From the NCBI GenBank assembly GCA_050480245.1, contig JBCNEQ010000051.1: 64,000 nucleotides of DNA; one strand, written 5' to 3'. The position numbers were made by a program, and so were the translations under genes. Shown piece by piece: positions 17,376 through 26,465 of this stretch (the stretch's first letter is position 1; the number at the start of each line of letters is the position of its first letter). Source of the DNA: Anoxybacillus sp050480245 (GTDB lineage: Bacteria > Bacillota > Bacilli > Bacillales > Anoxybacillaceae). The notes under the pieces were generated by a model. It ran no database searches. It saw only the letters and a program-made list of their open reading frames with translations, and was not told the DNA's origin.

Positions 17376-17743
17376 TAAATAGTTGCACTGAACTTGACGG
17401 TGAGCGTAATCCTTTAGGGATAAAAAGTTTTTACTCCACTTGACAAATACTGTATCATTCATTGTGTTATTTCGCATGTTGAAAAAACTGATAGATTTGT
17501 TGAAATGATATGGTATCATCCACATGGAGAAGCAGTTTTTAGGATTAAGATAGAACTTGATCAGAAAAAAAGATACAAAAAGTATTTTCAATTGTAGATT
17601 TTTCTTTTTTTCTTCATTTGGATAAACCAGATGGTATTTGGAAAATTCGTATCATGCCCTTCAATCTGGAGTACGATTTAGAAATAAAAACATTTGGTTT
17701 TCGAGTTAACGATGTTTTATCTACTTATGACTTCAGAGTGTGA
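17376..17743 (+). pseudogene. Degraded unknown gene, multiple frameshifts
   Basis: Three overlapping frames give a continuous-looking protein: TELDGERNPLGIK, then VFTPLDKYCIIHCVISHVEK and VEMIWYHPHGEAVFRIKIEL, then FSIVDFSFFLHLDKPDGIWK ending NDVLSTYDFRV at 17743. Shifts are needed near 17425 and between 17560 and 17590, both in A runs. The 5' end is missing or unrecognised. The pattern WYxPxG...KPDGxWKIR suggests a beta-rich domain; family unknown. AT-rich like the preceding gene. Confidence 0.5.
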
Positions 17744-17756
17744 AAGAGGAAGTAGC

Positions 17757-17953
17757 ATGAAAAAAAGTTACATTGCTTTTTTGCATTTCTTATGTGTCTT
17801 TTGTATATGAGTTGGTCTAAAGAAGGTTGGAAAGGCATTTTACTTCTTTTATTAAAAGGTATTGTTATTTTTGTCGTTGTTTACGGTGTCGTATTTGTTA
17901 TTGTATGTTCGATCATGAAGCTAGTTCGTTTTTTAAAAAGACGTCTGCAATGA
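17757..17953 (+). pseudogene. Small two-span membrane protein, frameshifted
   Basis: AGAGGAAG precedes ATG 17757, which reads only 17 codons before a stop. One extra A in the run after the start (seven A present) would give a 65-residue protein: MKKKLHCFFAFLMCLLYMSW, SKEGWKGILLLLLKGIVIFV, then VVYGVVFVIVCSIMKLVRFLKRRLQ. The intact part can also be read alone from ATG 17807 (48 residues). Two hydrophobic spans with a basic C-terminus. No family recognised; may be a sequencing error rather than decay. Confidence 0.5.
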
Positions 17954-18054
17954 ATGATACGTTGCACAAAATATTTTTCGAACGATTCCATCATCCCATA
18001 TGGGTTGGTTTTTTGTTATACTTGTTTCATCGATACATAGAAAGGACAACGAAG

Positions 18055-18888
18055 ATGGAACGAGGACATTTGTTATTAATTGACGGGATGGCATTATTGT
18101 TTCGAGCGTTTTATGCGACAGCACCGCGTTGGATGATCAATAGCCGTGGTGTGCCAACGAATGCGGTATATGGGGTAGTGAAACAAATCGAAGCGGCAAC
18201 AAATGCACTTCAGCCGACGCATGTCGTTTGTTGTTGGGACATGGGAAGCACGACGTTTCGCACGGAATGGTTTCCAGACTATAAAGCGAATCGTGGGGAG
18301 CCGCCGTGTGAATTAGTTCCGCAGTTTGATTTGGCGAAAGAAGCGGTTGCGATGCTTGGCATTCCGAATATCGGCGTACTTGGTGCCGAAGCGGACGATT
18401 GCATCGGCTCGCTTGTAAAGCAATATCGTGATGGGATGAGCATTTCGATTGTGACTGGAGACCGTGATTTATTTCAGCTTCTTTCAGAGCGTGTGACGGT
18501 CTATTTGTTGGCGAAAGGCATCGGCAACTACGAGGCGTATACGCTTGAACGCTTTATTGAAGAAAAACGGATTCAACCACAGCAGCTCGTCGATGTGAAA
18601 GCGCTCATGGGCGATGCAAGCGACAATTACCCAGGCGTGCGCGGCATCGGTGAAAAACAAGCGTTTAAACTTATTCAACAATACGGATCAATTGAAGGAA
18701 TCATCGAAAATTTTGCGAACTTAACAAAAGCACAGCAACAAAAAATAACCGAACATCTCGACTTGCTTCATTTGTCGCGAAAACTTGCGGCCATCCATTG
18801 CGATATTCCGATTTCCTTACGATTGGAAGAAGCGAAATGGGAGGGAGAGTGCAAGCGGTTTGCGGAAGTATTAGAAGCGATCCGGTAA
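18055..18888 (+). CDS. ypcP: 5'-3' exonuclease, PolI N-domain type
   Basis: 277 residues from ATG 18055 (AAAGGA at 18041-18046); the longer upstream frame has no family similarity. It matches the free-standing 5'-3' exonuclease/flap endonuclease YpcP of Bacillus, related to the N-terminal domain of DNA polymerase I. Metal-binding acidic residues are seen in LLIDGMALLFRAFYA, CCWDMGSTTFRTEWFPDYKANR, GAEADDCIGSL and VTGDRDLFQLL; the helix-hairpin-helix DNA-binding part is MGDASDNYPGVRGIGEKQAFKL. The likely role is removal of RNA primers or flaps during replication and repair. It converges on proA with a shared terminator. Confidence 0.9.
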   Translation: MERGHLLLIDGMALLFRAFYATAPRWMINSRGVPTNAVYGVVKQIEAATNALQPTHVVCCWDMGSTTFRTEWFPDYKANRGEPPCELVPQFDLAKEAVAMLGIPNIGVLGAEADDCIGSLVKQYRDGMSISIVTGDRDLFQLLSERVTVYLLAKGIGNYEAYTLERFIEEKRIQPQQLVDVKALMGDASDNYPGVRGIGEKQAFKLIQQYGSIEGIIENFANLTKAQQQKITEHLDLLHLSRKLAAIHCDIPISLRLEEAKWEGECKRFAEVLEAIR

Positions 18889-18891
18889 GAC

Positions 18892-18924
18892 GAAAAACCC
18901 AGCCCCATATAGAGGCTGGTTTTT
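18892..18924. terminator. Bidirectional terminator
   Basis: AAAACCCAGCC and AGGCTGGTTTTT pair around an 8-base loop between the convergent ypcP and proA genes. Confidence 0.8.
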
Positions 18925-20164
18925 ATGTCCGCACTTGCCCGTTCCCGTACACGAGCGTTTTTGTTGTCGTGATGGCGCGTAAGCCCATTGGACCGCGGGC
19001 GTGCAGTTTTTGTGTGCTAATGCCGATTTCCGCACCGTATCCGAACTGTTCGCCGTCGGTGAAGCGAGTGGAGGCATTATGGTACAATACAGCGGCATCG
19101 ACATGAGCAAAAAACTGCTCTACATGTTCATCGGTTTCAGAAATAATCGCTTCGGAATGTTTTGTACCGTAGCGTTCAATGTGTTCAATGGCTTCATCGA
19201 CCGTTTCGACGAGCTTCACCGCTAAAATCGGGGCCAAAAATTCAGTCGCCCAGTCGGCCTCTGTCGCTTCATGAACGAACGGATATGTAGACGAGAGCCG
19301 TTTGTCGCCGCGCAGCTCGACCCCTTTTTCATGCAGCGTTTCAAGCAACTCGTTTATATATGGCCATTTTTGATGAATGATGACCGTTTCAACTGCATTG
19401 CAAACGGACGGGCGTTGCAGTTTAGCGTTTATGACAATATCAATCGCCATTTCTTTTTCAGCAGAGTCGTCAATGAAAATATGGCAATTGCCGACGCCTG
19501 TTTCTAACACAGGAATTGTGGCGTGTTCGACGACCGATTGAATAAGTCCAGCACCTCCCCGTGGAATGAGAACATCCACATATTCTTTTAAACGAAACAT
19601 ATGTTGTGCTGTTTCACGGCTCGTATCTTCTAATAATTGAATCGCATCGGATGGAACTGACGATTGTTTTAACGCTTCTTGCATGACGGATACGAGCGCT
19701 TTATTCGAGTGAATGGCGGACGAGCTACCGCGCAACAAGACGGCATTTCCCGTTTTTAAACAAAGACTAGCTGCATCGACTGTTACATTTGGACGGGCTT
19801 CATATACCATGCCGACAACGCCGAGTGGCACGCGAATTTGTTTTAATAGGAGTCCGTTTGGTCGTGCCCATTGTTCGATCGTTTCTCCAATTGGATCTGG
19901 GAGGTTGATGACTTGGCGAACGCCATCAGAAATTTGATGAATGCGTTCTTCGGTAAGTTGCAACCGGTCAAGCAAGGAAGGGGAGAGCCCGTTTTCTTTT
20001 CCGATCGCCATATCTTTTTCATTTTCTTGTAAAATGTACGGCATTTGCGCAATCAACGCTTCCGCGATCATTGAAAGCGCCTCGTTTTTTTCTTCCGTCG
20101 ATAAAATCGCTAAACGTTTCGCGGCATGTTTTAATTTTTTTGCTTTTGTTAGTAATTCGTTCAT
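18923..20164 (-). CDS. proA: Gamma-glutamyl phosphate reductase
   Basis: 413 residues. ProA reduces gamma-glutamyl phosphate to glutamate semialdehyde with NADPH, the second step of proline synthesis. The aldehyde-dehydrogenase-type fold is clear: GVVGMVYEARPNVTVDA (nucleotide binding), GNAVLLRGSSSAIHSN, the LIPRGGAGLI segment, and the nucleophile Cys in QRPSVCNAVET. The C-terminal GISTQKLHARGPMGLRAITT is characteristic. ATG 20164 is preceded by AAGGAG, 21 bases after proB, so the two are one transcript under the T-box leader. Confidence 0.96.
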   Translation of the reverse strand: MNELLTKAKKLKHAAKRLAILSTEEKNEALSMIAEALIAQMPYILQENEKDMAIGKENGLSPSLLDRLQLTEERIHQISDGVRQVINLPDPIGETIEQWARPNGLLLKQIRVPLGVVGMVYEARPNVTVDAASLCLKTGNAVLLRGSSSAIHSNKALVSVMQEALKQSSVPSDAIQLLEDTSRETAQHMFRLKEYVDVLIPRGGAGLIQSVVEHATIPVLETGVGNCHIFIDDSAEKEMAIDIVINAKLQRPSVCNAVETVIIHQKWPYINELLETLHEKGVELRGDKRLSSTYPFVHEATEADWATEFLAPILAVKLVETVDEAIEHIERYGTKHSEAIISETDEHVEQFFAHVDAAVLYHNASTRFTDGEQFGYGAEIGISTQKLHARGPMGLRAITTTKTLVYGNGQVRT

Positions 20165-20185
20165 CCGTTTTCGCTCCTTTCGTTT

Positions 20186-21307
20186 CTAGTGGACAGGCGT
20201 CCTTTTTAAGCAAACTAAATGATCGCGATGAATGACTTCTGGGCGGTGATGGAAAGAGTATTGTTTTGCGTGTTCACTTGCCATCCCTTTTACTTTTTGT
20301 AAGTCATCCGCAGCATAATATACTTGCCCTCTAGCGATCACGTCGCCTTTTTGATTGACGACGTTGACGACATCGAGCGCTTGGAACGAACCGAACACAT
20401 TGGTCACCCCAGCAGGCAACAAGCTTTTTCCTTTATGTAAAAGGGCATTTTCTGCTCCTTCATCAATTTCAATTGTTCCGGACACTTTTGAATGATAAGC
20501 AATCCATTGTTTGCGCATTTGCATCTGTTCTTGAAAAGGAGAGCCGATATACGTCCCGTCGCCTTTTCCTTCTAAGATATGTTTGATTTTTTCTTTTCCT
20601 GTTCCTGTCCCGATAAAGACGCTGACACCAAAAGAAAGAGCTTTTTGTGCGGCAAGCAGCTTCGATTTCATTCCCCCCGTTCCAACCGCTGATCCGCTAC
20701 CTCCAGCTTGTTCCAACAGTTCGTCAGTAATTTCAGACAGAAAATGATATTTTTTTGCTTCCGAGCGGCTTGGGTGTTGGTCATATAGGCCGTTAATGTC
20801 CGTTAAAATGATCAAGGCATCCGCATGCAAAAAACCGGCTACAAGCGCGGACAATAAATCGTTATCTCCGAACGTCAACTCTTCCACTGAAATTGAGTCG
20901 TTTTCATTAATAATTGGAAGAACGCCACGTTCTAACAATGTAGAAATTGTCGCAAATAAGTTACGAAACCGCTCGCGATCGTAAAAATCTGCGCGTGTTA
21001 ACAACAATTGTCCGGCAACGATATCAAACGAACGAAAGGCGGAAATGTAGCTTTGCATCAGCATTCCTTGCCCGACAGCCGCGGCTGCTTGTTTTCCCGC
21101 AATCGTTTTCGGACGCGAACGATACCCAAGCAGCCCAAACCCAGCGGCGACCGCTCCGGAAGAAATGAGAATGATATCGTGCCCAAGTTGTTTCATATGC
21201 GCAAGTGCTTCAACATGTTCACGTAGTTTTTGTTCCGAAAGCGTCCCGTTTTTTTCGGTTAATGAGCTACTGCCAATTTTGACGACGATTCGCTTTTTTC
21301 TCACCAT
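20186..21307 (-). CDS. proB: Glutamate 5-kinase
   Basis: 373 residues from ATG 21307 (AAAGGGGTG upstream); an in-frame GTG 15 bases earlier is also possible. ProB phosphorylates glutamate for proline synthesis. The amino acid kinase domain has VVKIGSSSLT, ILISSGAVAAGFGLLGY, ENDSISVEELTFGDNDLLSA and ILTDINGLYDQHP, with GTGGMKSKL following. A C-terminal PUA domain (about residues 275-365) is present, as in most long ProB. First gene of proBA; expression is controlled by the T-box leader and the enzyme is usually feedback-inhibited by proline. Confidence 0.96.
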   Translation of the reverse strand: MVRKKRIVVKIGSSSLTEKNGTLSEQKLREHVEALAHMKQLGHDIILISSGAVAAGFGLLGYRSRPKTIAGKQAAAAVGQGMLMQSYISAFRSFDIVAGQLLLTRADFYDRERFRNLFATISTLLERGVLPIINENDSISVEELTFGDNDLLSALVAGFLHADALIILTDINGLYDQHPSRSEAKKYHFLSEITDELLEQAGGSGSAVGTGGMKSKLLAAQKALSFGVSVFIGTGTGKEKIKHILEGKGDGTYIGSPFQEQMQMRKQWIAYHSKVSGTIEIDEGAENALLHKGKSLLPAGVTNVFGSFQALDVVNVVNQKGDVIARGQVYYAADDLQKVKGMASEHAKQYSFHHRPEVIHRDHLVCLKRTPVH

Positions 21308-21572
21308 TTCACCCCTTTCCACAAAATAAAAAACGCTTTTTCGCCCTTACAGAAAAGGACGGAAAAGCATTTTTTCCGCGGTACCACCTTTTTTGGCGCA
21401 ATGCGCCCACCTCTTACCCTGTAACGTAGGGAGACGGCTTATGTTTGCATAAGCGGCCGTATAGGGTAGGTTCAACCGACTTTCCGTGAGGAACCTTCCA
21501 GCCTATGGGTTCCATTCTCTGTCACATTCCATCGGTTTACTCGTCCCGTACCTCGTTCCATATATACCTTTT
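21308..21572 (-). promoter_or_regulatory. T-box leader of proBA, proline-specific
   Basis: On the minus strand the conserved T-box GGTGGTACCGCGG (complement at 21377-21391) precedes a strong terminator, whose arms pair GCTTTTTCCGTCCTT with AAGGGCGAAAAAGC (complement about 21326-21376). Upstream are stem I elements (ACAGAGAATGGAACC, GGAAGGTTCC). The likely specifier is in GAACCTACC: CCU (Pro), complement at 21468-21470, followed by the usual A. Uncharged tRNA-Pro pairing at CCU and at the T-box would stabilise the antiterminator and turn on proBA. Confidence 0.92.
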
Positions 21573-21578
21573 TTCAGA

Positions 21579-21607
21579 ATTATGAAACAAAAAAACAAAG
21601 ATGTCAA
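21579..21607 (-). promoter_or_regulatory. Promoter of proBA
   Basis: Reading the minus strand: TTGACA (complement of 21602-21607), a 17-base spacer, then CATAAT (complement of 21579-21584). It is a near-consensus SigA promoter that starts the T-box leader at about 21572. Confidence 0.8.
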
Positions 21608-21697
21608 CGGATTTTTTGAACATAAAAAAGTAAATGTATGAAACTTTTACCTGTATTTATACGTTATAATGGAATAAAGGAGAAAGGAGTGGAAAAC

Positions 21698-22600
21698 ATG
21701 GGATTAGTGTTGCAACATGTAACAAAACAGTTTGGCTCGTTTACAGCAGTAGATGATGTGACGTTGTCTATTCCGGAAAAGGGTATATTTGGATTTCTGG
21801 GGGCGAACGGAGCAGGAAAAACGACAACATTTCGAATGATCTTAGGATTGCTTGAGCCAACGAAAGGGGAGATTACATGGAACGGTGAGCATATTACGTA
21901 TAGACATAGTCATCTCATCGGATATTTGCCGGAAGAAAGAGGATTGTATCCAAAACTAAAAGTAAAAGAACAGCTTATTTATTTAGGGAGATTGCGAGGA
22001 TTACATAAAGAAGAAATTGTAAAAGAAATGCACAATTGGCTGGAGCGTTTTAAAATCCCGCAATATGAAAATCAAAAAGTAGAACAGTTATCGAAAGGTA
22101 ATCAACAAAAAATTCAATTTATCGCTGCGGTGTTACATCGTCCGCAATTGCTGATTTTAGATGAACCATTCAGCGGATTAGATCCGGTAAATGTTGAAAT
22201 GTTGAAAAAGGCAGTAATAGATTTACAACAACAAGGAACAACGATTGTCTTTTCAAGTCACCGGATGGAACATGTTGAACAATTATGTGAACATATATGC
22301 ATTATGCATAAAGGAAGACCTATTGTTCATGGATCAATTAAAGAAATTAAGCAATCTTTCGGCAAGAAAAATGTCATTATTCACGGAGAACTTCCGTTTG
22401 AAACATTAACAAACGTTCCTGGCGTATTAAAAATGGAGAAAACGGTTGAAGGAGTTCGCTTACAAATAGCAGATGAAAGTGTATCCCAGCGCATTCTTGA
22501 ACATATTTATGCAAAAGGATTTATTCGCACATTTTCATTAGAAGAACCATCGTTGAATGATATTTTTATTGAGAAAGTAGGTGCAGCGTATGAACAATAA
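21698..22600 (+). CDS. yhaQ: ABC transporter ATP-binding protein, YhaQ/NatA type
   Basis: 300 residues from ATG 21698 (GGAGTGG upstream). Walker A is GANGAGKTTT; the signature is the reduced QLSKGNQQKIQF; Walker B is LLILDEPFSGLDP; the switch His is in FSSHRMEHVEQL. The C-terminal extension of about 80 residues is typical of the NatA/YhaQ group, which with a membrane partner exports sodium ions or hydrophobic compounds. The stop overlaps the permease start by 11 bases. A TATAAT at 21665-21670 probably drives the pair. Confidence 0.85.
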   Translation: MGLVLQHVTKQFGSFTAVDDVTLSIPEKGIFGFLGANGAGKTTTFRMILGLLEPTKGEITWNGEHITYRHSHLIGYLPEERGLYPKLKVKEQLIYLGRLRGLHKEEIVKEMHNWLERFKIPQYENQKVEQLSKGNQQKIQFIAAVLHRPQLLILDEPFSGLDPVNVEMLKKAVIDLQQQGTTIVFSSHRMEHVEQLCEHICIMHKGRPIVHGSIKEIKQSFGKKNVIIHGELPFETLTNVPGVLKMEKTVEGVRLQIADESVSQRILEHIYAKGFIRTFSLEEPSLNDIFIEKVGAAYEQ

Positions 22601-23819
22601 GTTTTGGATTGTTTTTCTCCATACGTATGTAACAAAATTAAAATCAAAGTCTTTTTTCATTTCAACGATTGTTACTGCTTTGATTGTATTTGGTATTAGT
22701 CAGCTAGATCGTATCATTGAAGCGTTTAGCGATAATGGTCAAAAAACAATTGGTGTTATTGATGAAACAAATGGGTGGTACGAAGCATTGCAATCGCAAT
22801 TGCAATCGAATAAAGAAATAAAACTTGTTCGCCATGATAAAAGTGAGGAACAGGCAAAAGAACTTGTCCAAACAGAAAAGTGGTATGCGTATATTGTACT
22901 TGATGTACAAAACGGTCAGCCGAAAGTGACATATTATGCAAAAAATATTGCAGATAGTGATGTCATTCATGGCATTGAGCAAGCATTGCAACAAGTTAAA
23001 ATTGCGATGATGGCAAAACAAATTGGATTAACGTATGAACAAATAAACGCATTATATGCTCCAATTTCCATAGAAAAAGTAGCGCTTGAAGAACATGCAA
23101 AAACAGAAGAACAATTAAATCAAGCAAGAGCGATCGTATATGTGCTATTGTTTGCGATGTATATGTTCGTGTTAATGTACGGAAGTATGATTATGATGGA
23201 AGTAGCAACGGAAAAATCATCACGTATTATGGAAATTTTAATTTCAAGTATCTCACCTGTTCAACAATTGTTCGGAAAAATTTTAGGAGTTGCTTTGTTA
23301 AGTTTGACGCAGTTTATGTTTATTTTTTCAGTTGGCTATGTCTCGATGAAACAAAGCGATATATTGCATCAGTTGCTTGGTATGAATGAACTCCCGCTTT
23401 CTTTAATTACGTACGGCATTATCTTTTTCTTGCTCGGTTATTTGTTGTACGCGATGTTATTTGCGGTACTTGGCTCGATTGTCAGTCGAGTAGAAGAAGT
23501 GCAACAAATGGCTGGACCTGTCACAATGTTAGTTGTCGCTGCGTTTATTATGGCGATGTTTGGCTTGAATGCACCGGAATCTCCGTTTATTGCAGCAATG
23601 TCGTTTGTTCCATTTTTTGCTCCAATGATTATGTTTTTACGAATCGGAATGCTAAACGTTCCAGTTTGGGAAATCGCTCTTAGCATTGCTTTGCTTATTG
23701 GGACAATCGCCTTTTTATTTGTGTTTGGATCAAAAATATATCGCGGTGGCGTGCTCATGTATAATCAAACATCTTCATGGAAAGATCTCAAACGGGCATG
23801 GCAATTAACGAAAAAATGA
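22590..23819 (+). CDS. yhaP: ABC transporter permease, YhaP/NatB type
   Basis: 409 residues. A first membrane span at about residues 20-40 is followed by a large extracellular region (about 50-175), then five or six spans between about 180 and 395. This is the ABC-2 permease layout of YhaP/NatB; MEVATEKSSRIMEILISSISP is the typical coupling segment. The start ATG 22590 lies inside the end of yhaQ, which couples translation. The substrate is not visible in the sequence; sodium efflux is inferred only from the family. Confidence 0.85.
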   Translation: MNNKFWIVFLHTYVTKLKSKSFFISTIVTALIVFGISQLDRIIEAFSDNGQKTIGVIDETNGWYEALQSQLQSNKEIKLVRHDKSEEQAKELVQTEKWYAYIVLDVQNGQPKVTYYAKNIADSDVIHGIEQALQQVKIAMMAKQIGLTYEQINALYAPISIEKVALEEHAKTEEQLNQARAIVYVLLFAMYMFVLMYGSMIMMEVATEKSSRIMEILISSISPVQQLFGKILGVALLSLTQFMFIFSVGYVSMKQSDILHQLLGMNELPLSLITYGIIFFLLGYLLYAMLFAVLGSIVSRVEEVQQMAGPVTMLVVAAFIMAMFGLNAPESPFIAAMSFVPFFAPMIMFLRIGMLNVPVWEIALSIALLIGTIAFLFVFGSKIYRGGVLMYNQTSSWKDLKRAWQLTKK

Positions 23820-23845
23820 AAAACCGAGCAAACAGCTCGGTTTTT
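23820..23845. terminator. Bidirectional terminator
   Basis: AAAACCGAGC and GCTCGGTTTT around AAACA, between convergent yhaP and the lipoprotein gene. Confidence 0.85.
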
Positions 23846-24314
23846 ACATCGGCTTTGTCGGTGTCGGCTTCGCATAGCCTTCTTTATATGTTTCATCAAT
23901 AAGACGGCGAATGTCTTGCACAGACATACCTTTTTCATATTGCTTGATTGAAATGGCTGCGATTTCTAAACAAACTCCGCACTTTGTCGCATGGTCATCC
24001 CAGACGATGGCACCATCGCTTTTGTTGTCATATACAAAACAATCATAATTATTTTTGTGATCAACCGATTCACCACAGCCGCAATAACAGGGGATGTTTT
24101 CTAACAACGTTTGATGATTTGCAGCCTGTTCGTACAAATGAGCCATGGATTCGTTATGTTTGGCTAAAAAAGACGGCAAACGATGAATGGAAGCCGTTTC
24201 TTCGCGTATATCATTTGTTTGATGTTCCTCAGCATGATCATTTTCTTTTTGTGCACATCCACTTAGCAATAAACTAATGGAAAGTATTGCGCTAAACGTA
24301 GCTCGCTTTTTCAT
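23844..24314 (-). CDS. PCYCGC-motif lipoprotein
   Basis: 156 residues from ATG 24314 (AAGGATGGGTG upstream). The signal ends in LLLSGC with Cys20 as the lipidated residue, so the protein is anchored outside the membrane. Downstream are PCYCGCG (Cys76, 78, 80), then YDCFV and HATKCGVCLEIA, the pattern of the Bacillales family named for the PCYCGC motif. The fixed Cys suggest metal or Fe-S binding, but the function is not known. A His/Asp/Glu-rich linker follows the lipid Cys. Single gene, convergent with yhaP. Confidence 0.8.
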   Translation of the reverse strand: MKKRATFSAILSISLLLSGCAQKENDHAEEHQTNDIREETASIHRLPSFLAKHNESMAHLYEQAANHQTLLENIPCYCGCGESVDHKNNYDCFVYDNKSDGAIVWDDHATKCGVCLEIAAISIKQYEKGMSVQDIRRLIDETYKEGYAKPTPTKPM

Positions 24315-24437
24315 ATCACCCATCCTTTTATTACGAAATTCATTATACAGTCCGACTTTTTTCACTATTTCTTTTTATCTTTTCTACTATTATAATAAAA
24401 ATAATGGAAAATGATAAGGAAAAAAGGTGGGGGAAAA

Positions 24438-26360
24438 ATGGATTGCATCGAGGTAAAAGGAAACACGGTAGAAGAAGCGATTGCAGAAGGGCTAAAACAA
24501 CTTCAAGCGACGCGTGAAGATGTCGTCATTGAAATCGTTCAACAAGAGCGTAAAAAATTGTTTGGCATCGTTTCGCAGCCTTCCATTGTTCGATTAACGA
24601 AGAAACAACAAGCACAACGAGTTCTCCAACAGGACGAAGGAAAAGCTTGGATTCAAGATGGGGTCTTCCATTATGAATGTTTGGATATAGGTCCGACGAT
24701 TGTTATTGGTGAAGGCGTCACCTGTCTATATAATGGAAAACAAATCGAAGGAAGTGTGACGTTACAAGAAGGCGACGACGTTCGCATTTGCCCAAAGCAA
24801 GAAAGCATTGCACAATCCGTTTGGAGAGTTGATGTAGATGCAAGAAAGATGGAGGCAACGTTGACGTTTGTACCTTGGGTACGACGCCGATATGTACTTG
24901 AAGATCAGCAACCATCTAACAAATTACATATACAAGCAAAAATGGAGAATGAGCTCATTTATGATGTGTCATATGAGCAAGTGATGGCGAAACTGCAAGA
25001 GTTAGGGATTGTTTACGGCGTGAACGAAGACATGATTCGAGAAGTGTTGCAGTCGGAGAAAAAAGTAAGCACGACTATAGCAAAAGGAGTTGAGCCAATT
25101 GAAGGAAAAGACGGTTGGGTGGAAGTAAAAGTAGGAGAGGGGAAAAGGAAGCCGAAAGTACGTGAAGATGGAACGGTTGATTATCGTGAAATGGAAACGC
25201 TCGCAACGGTCGGTGAAGGAGATTTAATCGCGATTGTTCATCCCCCGCAGCCTGGAAAGCCGGGATTAACGGTAACGAATGAAGTGATTCCTGTTCGCGA
25301 AGTGCATCCAGTCATGATTAAACTAGGCAAAGGTGTAATGATGGATGAAAACCGCATTTTAGCAACAACAGGAGGAAGGCCACAAATAGCGAAAAAAGGA
25401 AAAACGGTCGTTGTCTCCATTATTCCAAAGCTCGTTCATCAAGGTGATGTCGATTTATCGGTAGGAAACATTCATTTTAAAGGCGATGTTGAAATTACAG
25501 GCAATGTTCAAGACGAGATGGTCGTTGAAGCGCTCGGTAGTATTATGATTTTACAAAATGTCAATCGAGCAAAAATTCGTGCGCAACAATCTATTTTTAT
25601 TCAACAAAACGTCATTGGCGGTACAGTCACATCAGGTGAAAATAAAATGCTCGTTACACAGCTTATCGGTTTATTACAACAAATTCGCCACTCGCTTGAA
25701 CGAATGATTGTTGCTATTCAACAATTGATGGTCATGTCAAAAATTCGCGAACAAGATATTTATCCGCTAACGAAAAGGCTGCTTGAAAGTAAGTTTCAAA
25801 CGATGATGGAAGCAATGAAAAAGTATAAAATGATGTGCGAACAAAAACGCGAACAAATTGGTGAACAATGGTTCGATATCGGTTCGCAGTTGGATGGCTG
25901 TTTGCTTGCGGATCGTCCAAACCATTTTCATTGTTTAGAGGGCATGGCAAACTTGCTTCGTGAACTCAATGCATTTATTGGACAATACGATCGCGAAGAA
26001 AACGATGCAATTGAACTTTCGCATGCCTCAAATAGCGTCATTCATGGAAGTGGTGACGTGATTGTAGCGGGGAAAGGTTGTTATAATTGCAATATTTATG
26101 CTGGGGGAACATTGACTGTTCATGGAGTATTACGTGGCGGTGAAGCGTATGCTCAAAAAGGGATGAAAATTAAAGAAGTCGGATCTTCGCTTGGTATTAA
26201 GACGGTGTTAGCTGTGCCAAAGGGAGAGATGATTTATATTGAACATGTTTGGGAAGGAACAATTGTACAATTTGGTAAAAAGACGTATACATTTTTTGAA
26301 GAAAAAAAATATGTTGAAATGAAATGGGACGACGAACGTCAAGAAATTATATTTGGATAA
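24438..26360 (+). CDS. FapA-like DUF342 protein
   Basis: 640 residues from ATG 24438 (AAAAGGTGGGGG upstream). Residues 1-55 form a Jag-N-like domain (VKGNTVEEAIAEGLKQLQAT, KKLFGI). The central and C-terminal parts carry the FapA signature: VHPPQPGKPGLTVT, TTGGRPQI, GDVDLSVGNIHFKGDVEITG and VVEALGSIMI, which form a right-handed beta-helix. A helical coiled-coil insert spans about residues 410-540, and the beta-helix resumes (GKGCYNCNIYAGGTLTVHG). Members are linked to flagella, polymer or cell-surface functions, but no defined activity is established. A truncated paralogue lies at 16544. Confidence 0.8.
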   Translation: MDCIEVKGNTVEEAIAEGLKQLQATREDVVIEIVQQERKKLFGIVSQPSIVRLTKKQQAQRVLQQDEGKAWIQDGVFHYECLDIGPTIVIGEGVTCLYNGKQIEGSVTLQEGDDVRICPKQESIAQSVWRVDVDARKMEATLTFVPWVRRRYVLEDQQPSNKLHIQAKMENELIYDVSYEQVMAKLQELGIVYGVNEDMIREVLQSEKKVSTTIAKGVEPIEGKDGWVEVKVGEGKRKPKVREDGTVDYREMETLATVGEGDLIAIVHPPQPGKPGLTVTNEVIPVREVHPVMIKLGKGVMMDENRILATTGGRPQIAKKGKTVVVSIIPKLVHQGDVDLSVGNIHFKGDVEITGNVQDEMVVEALGSIMILQNVNRAKIRAQQSIFIQQNVIGGTVTSGENKMLVTQLIGLLQQIRHSLERMIVAIQQLMVMSKIREQDIYPLTKRLLESKFQTMMEAMKKYKMMCEQKREQIGEQWFDIGSQLDGCLLADRPNHFHCLEGMANLLRELNAFIGQYDREENDAIELSHASNSVIHGSGDVIVAGKGCYNCNIYAGGTLTVHGVLRGGEAYAQKGMKIKEVGSSLGIKTVLAVPKGEMIYIEHVWEGTIVQFGKKTYTFFEEKKYVEMKWDDERQEIIFG

Positions 26361-26396
26361 AAGACGCAAGCCAATAAAGGCGATGCGTCTTTTGTA
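26359..26396 (+). terminator. Terminator after the DUF342 gene
   Basis: AAAAGACGCA and TGCGTCTTTT pair around a 15-base loop, then T-rich. Confidence 0.75.
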
Positions 26397-26465
26397 TATA
26401 TACTTTTTTGATATAGTATAATGAAAATGTTCTTAATTTTCTTTCTTTTTAAAGGGGGGCATAGA

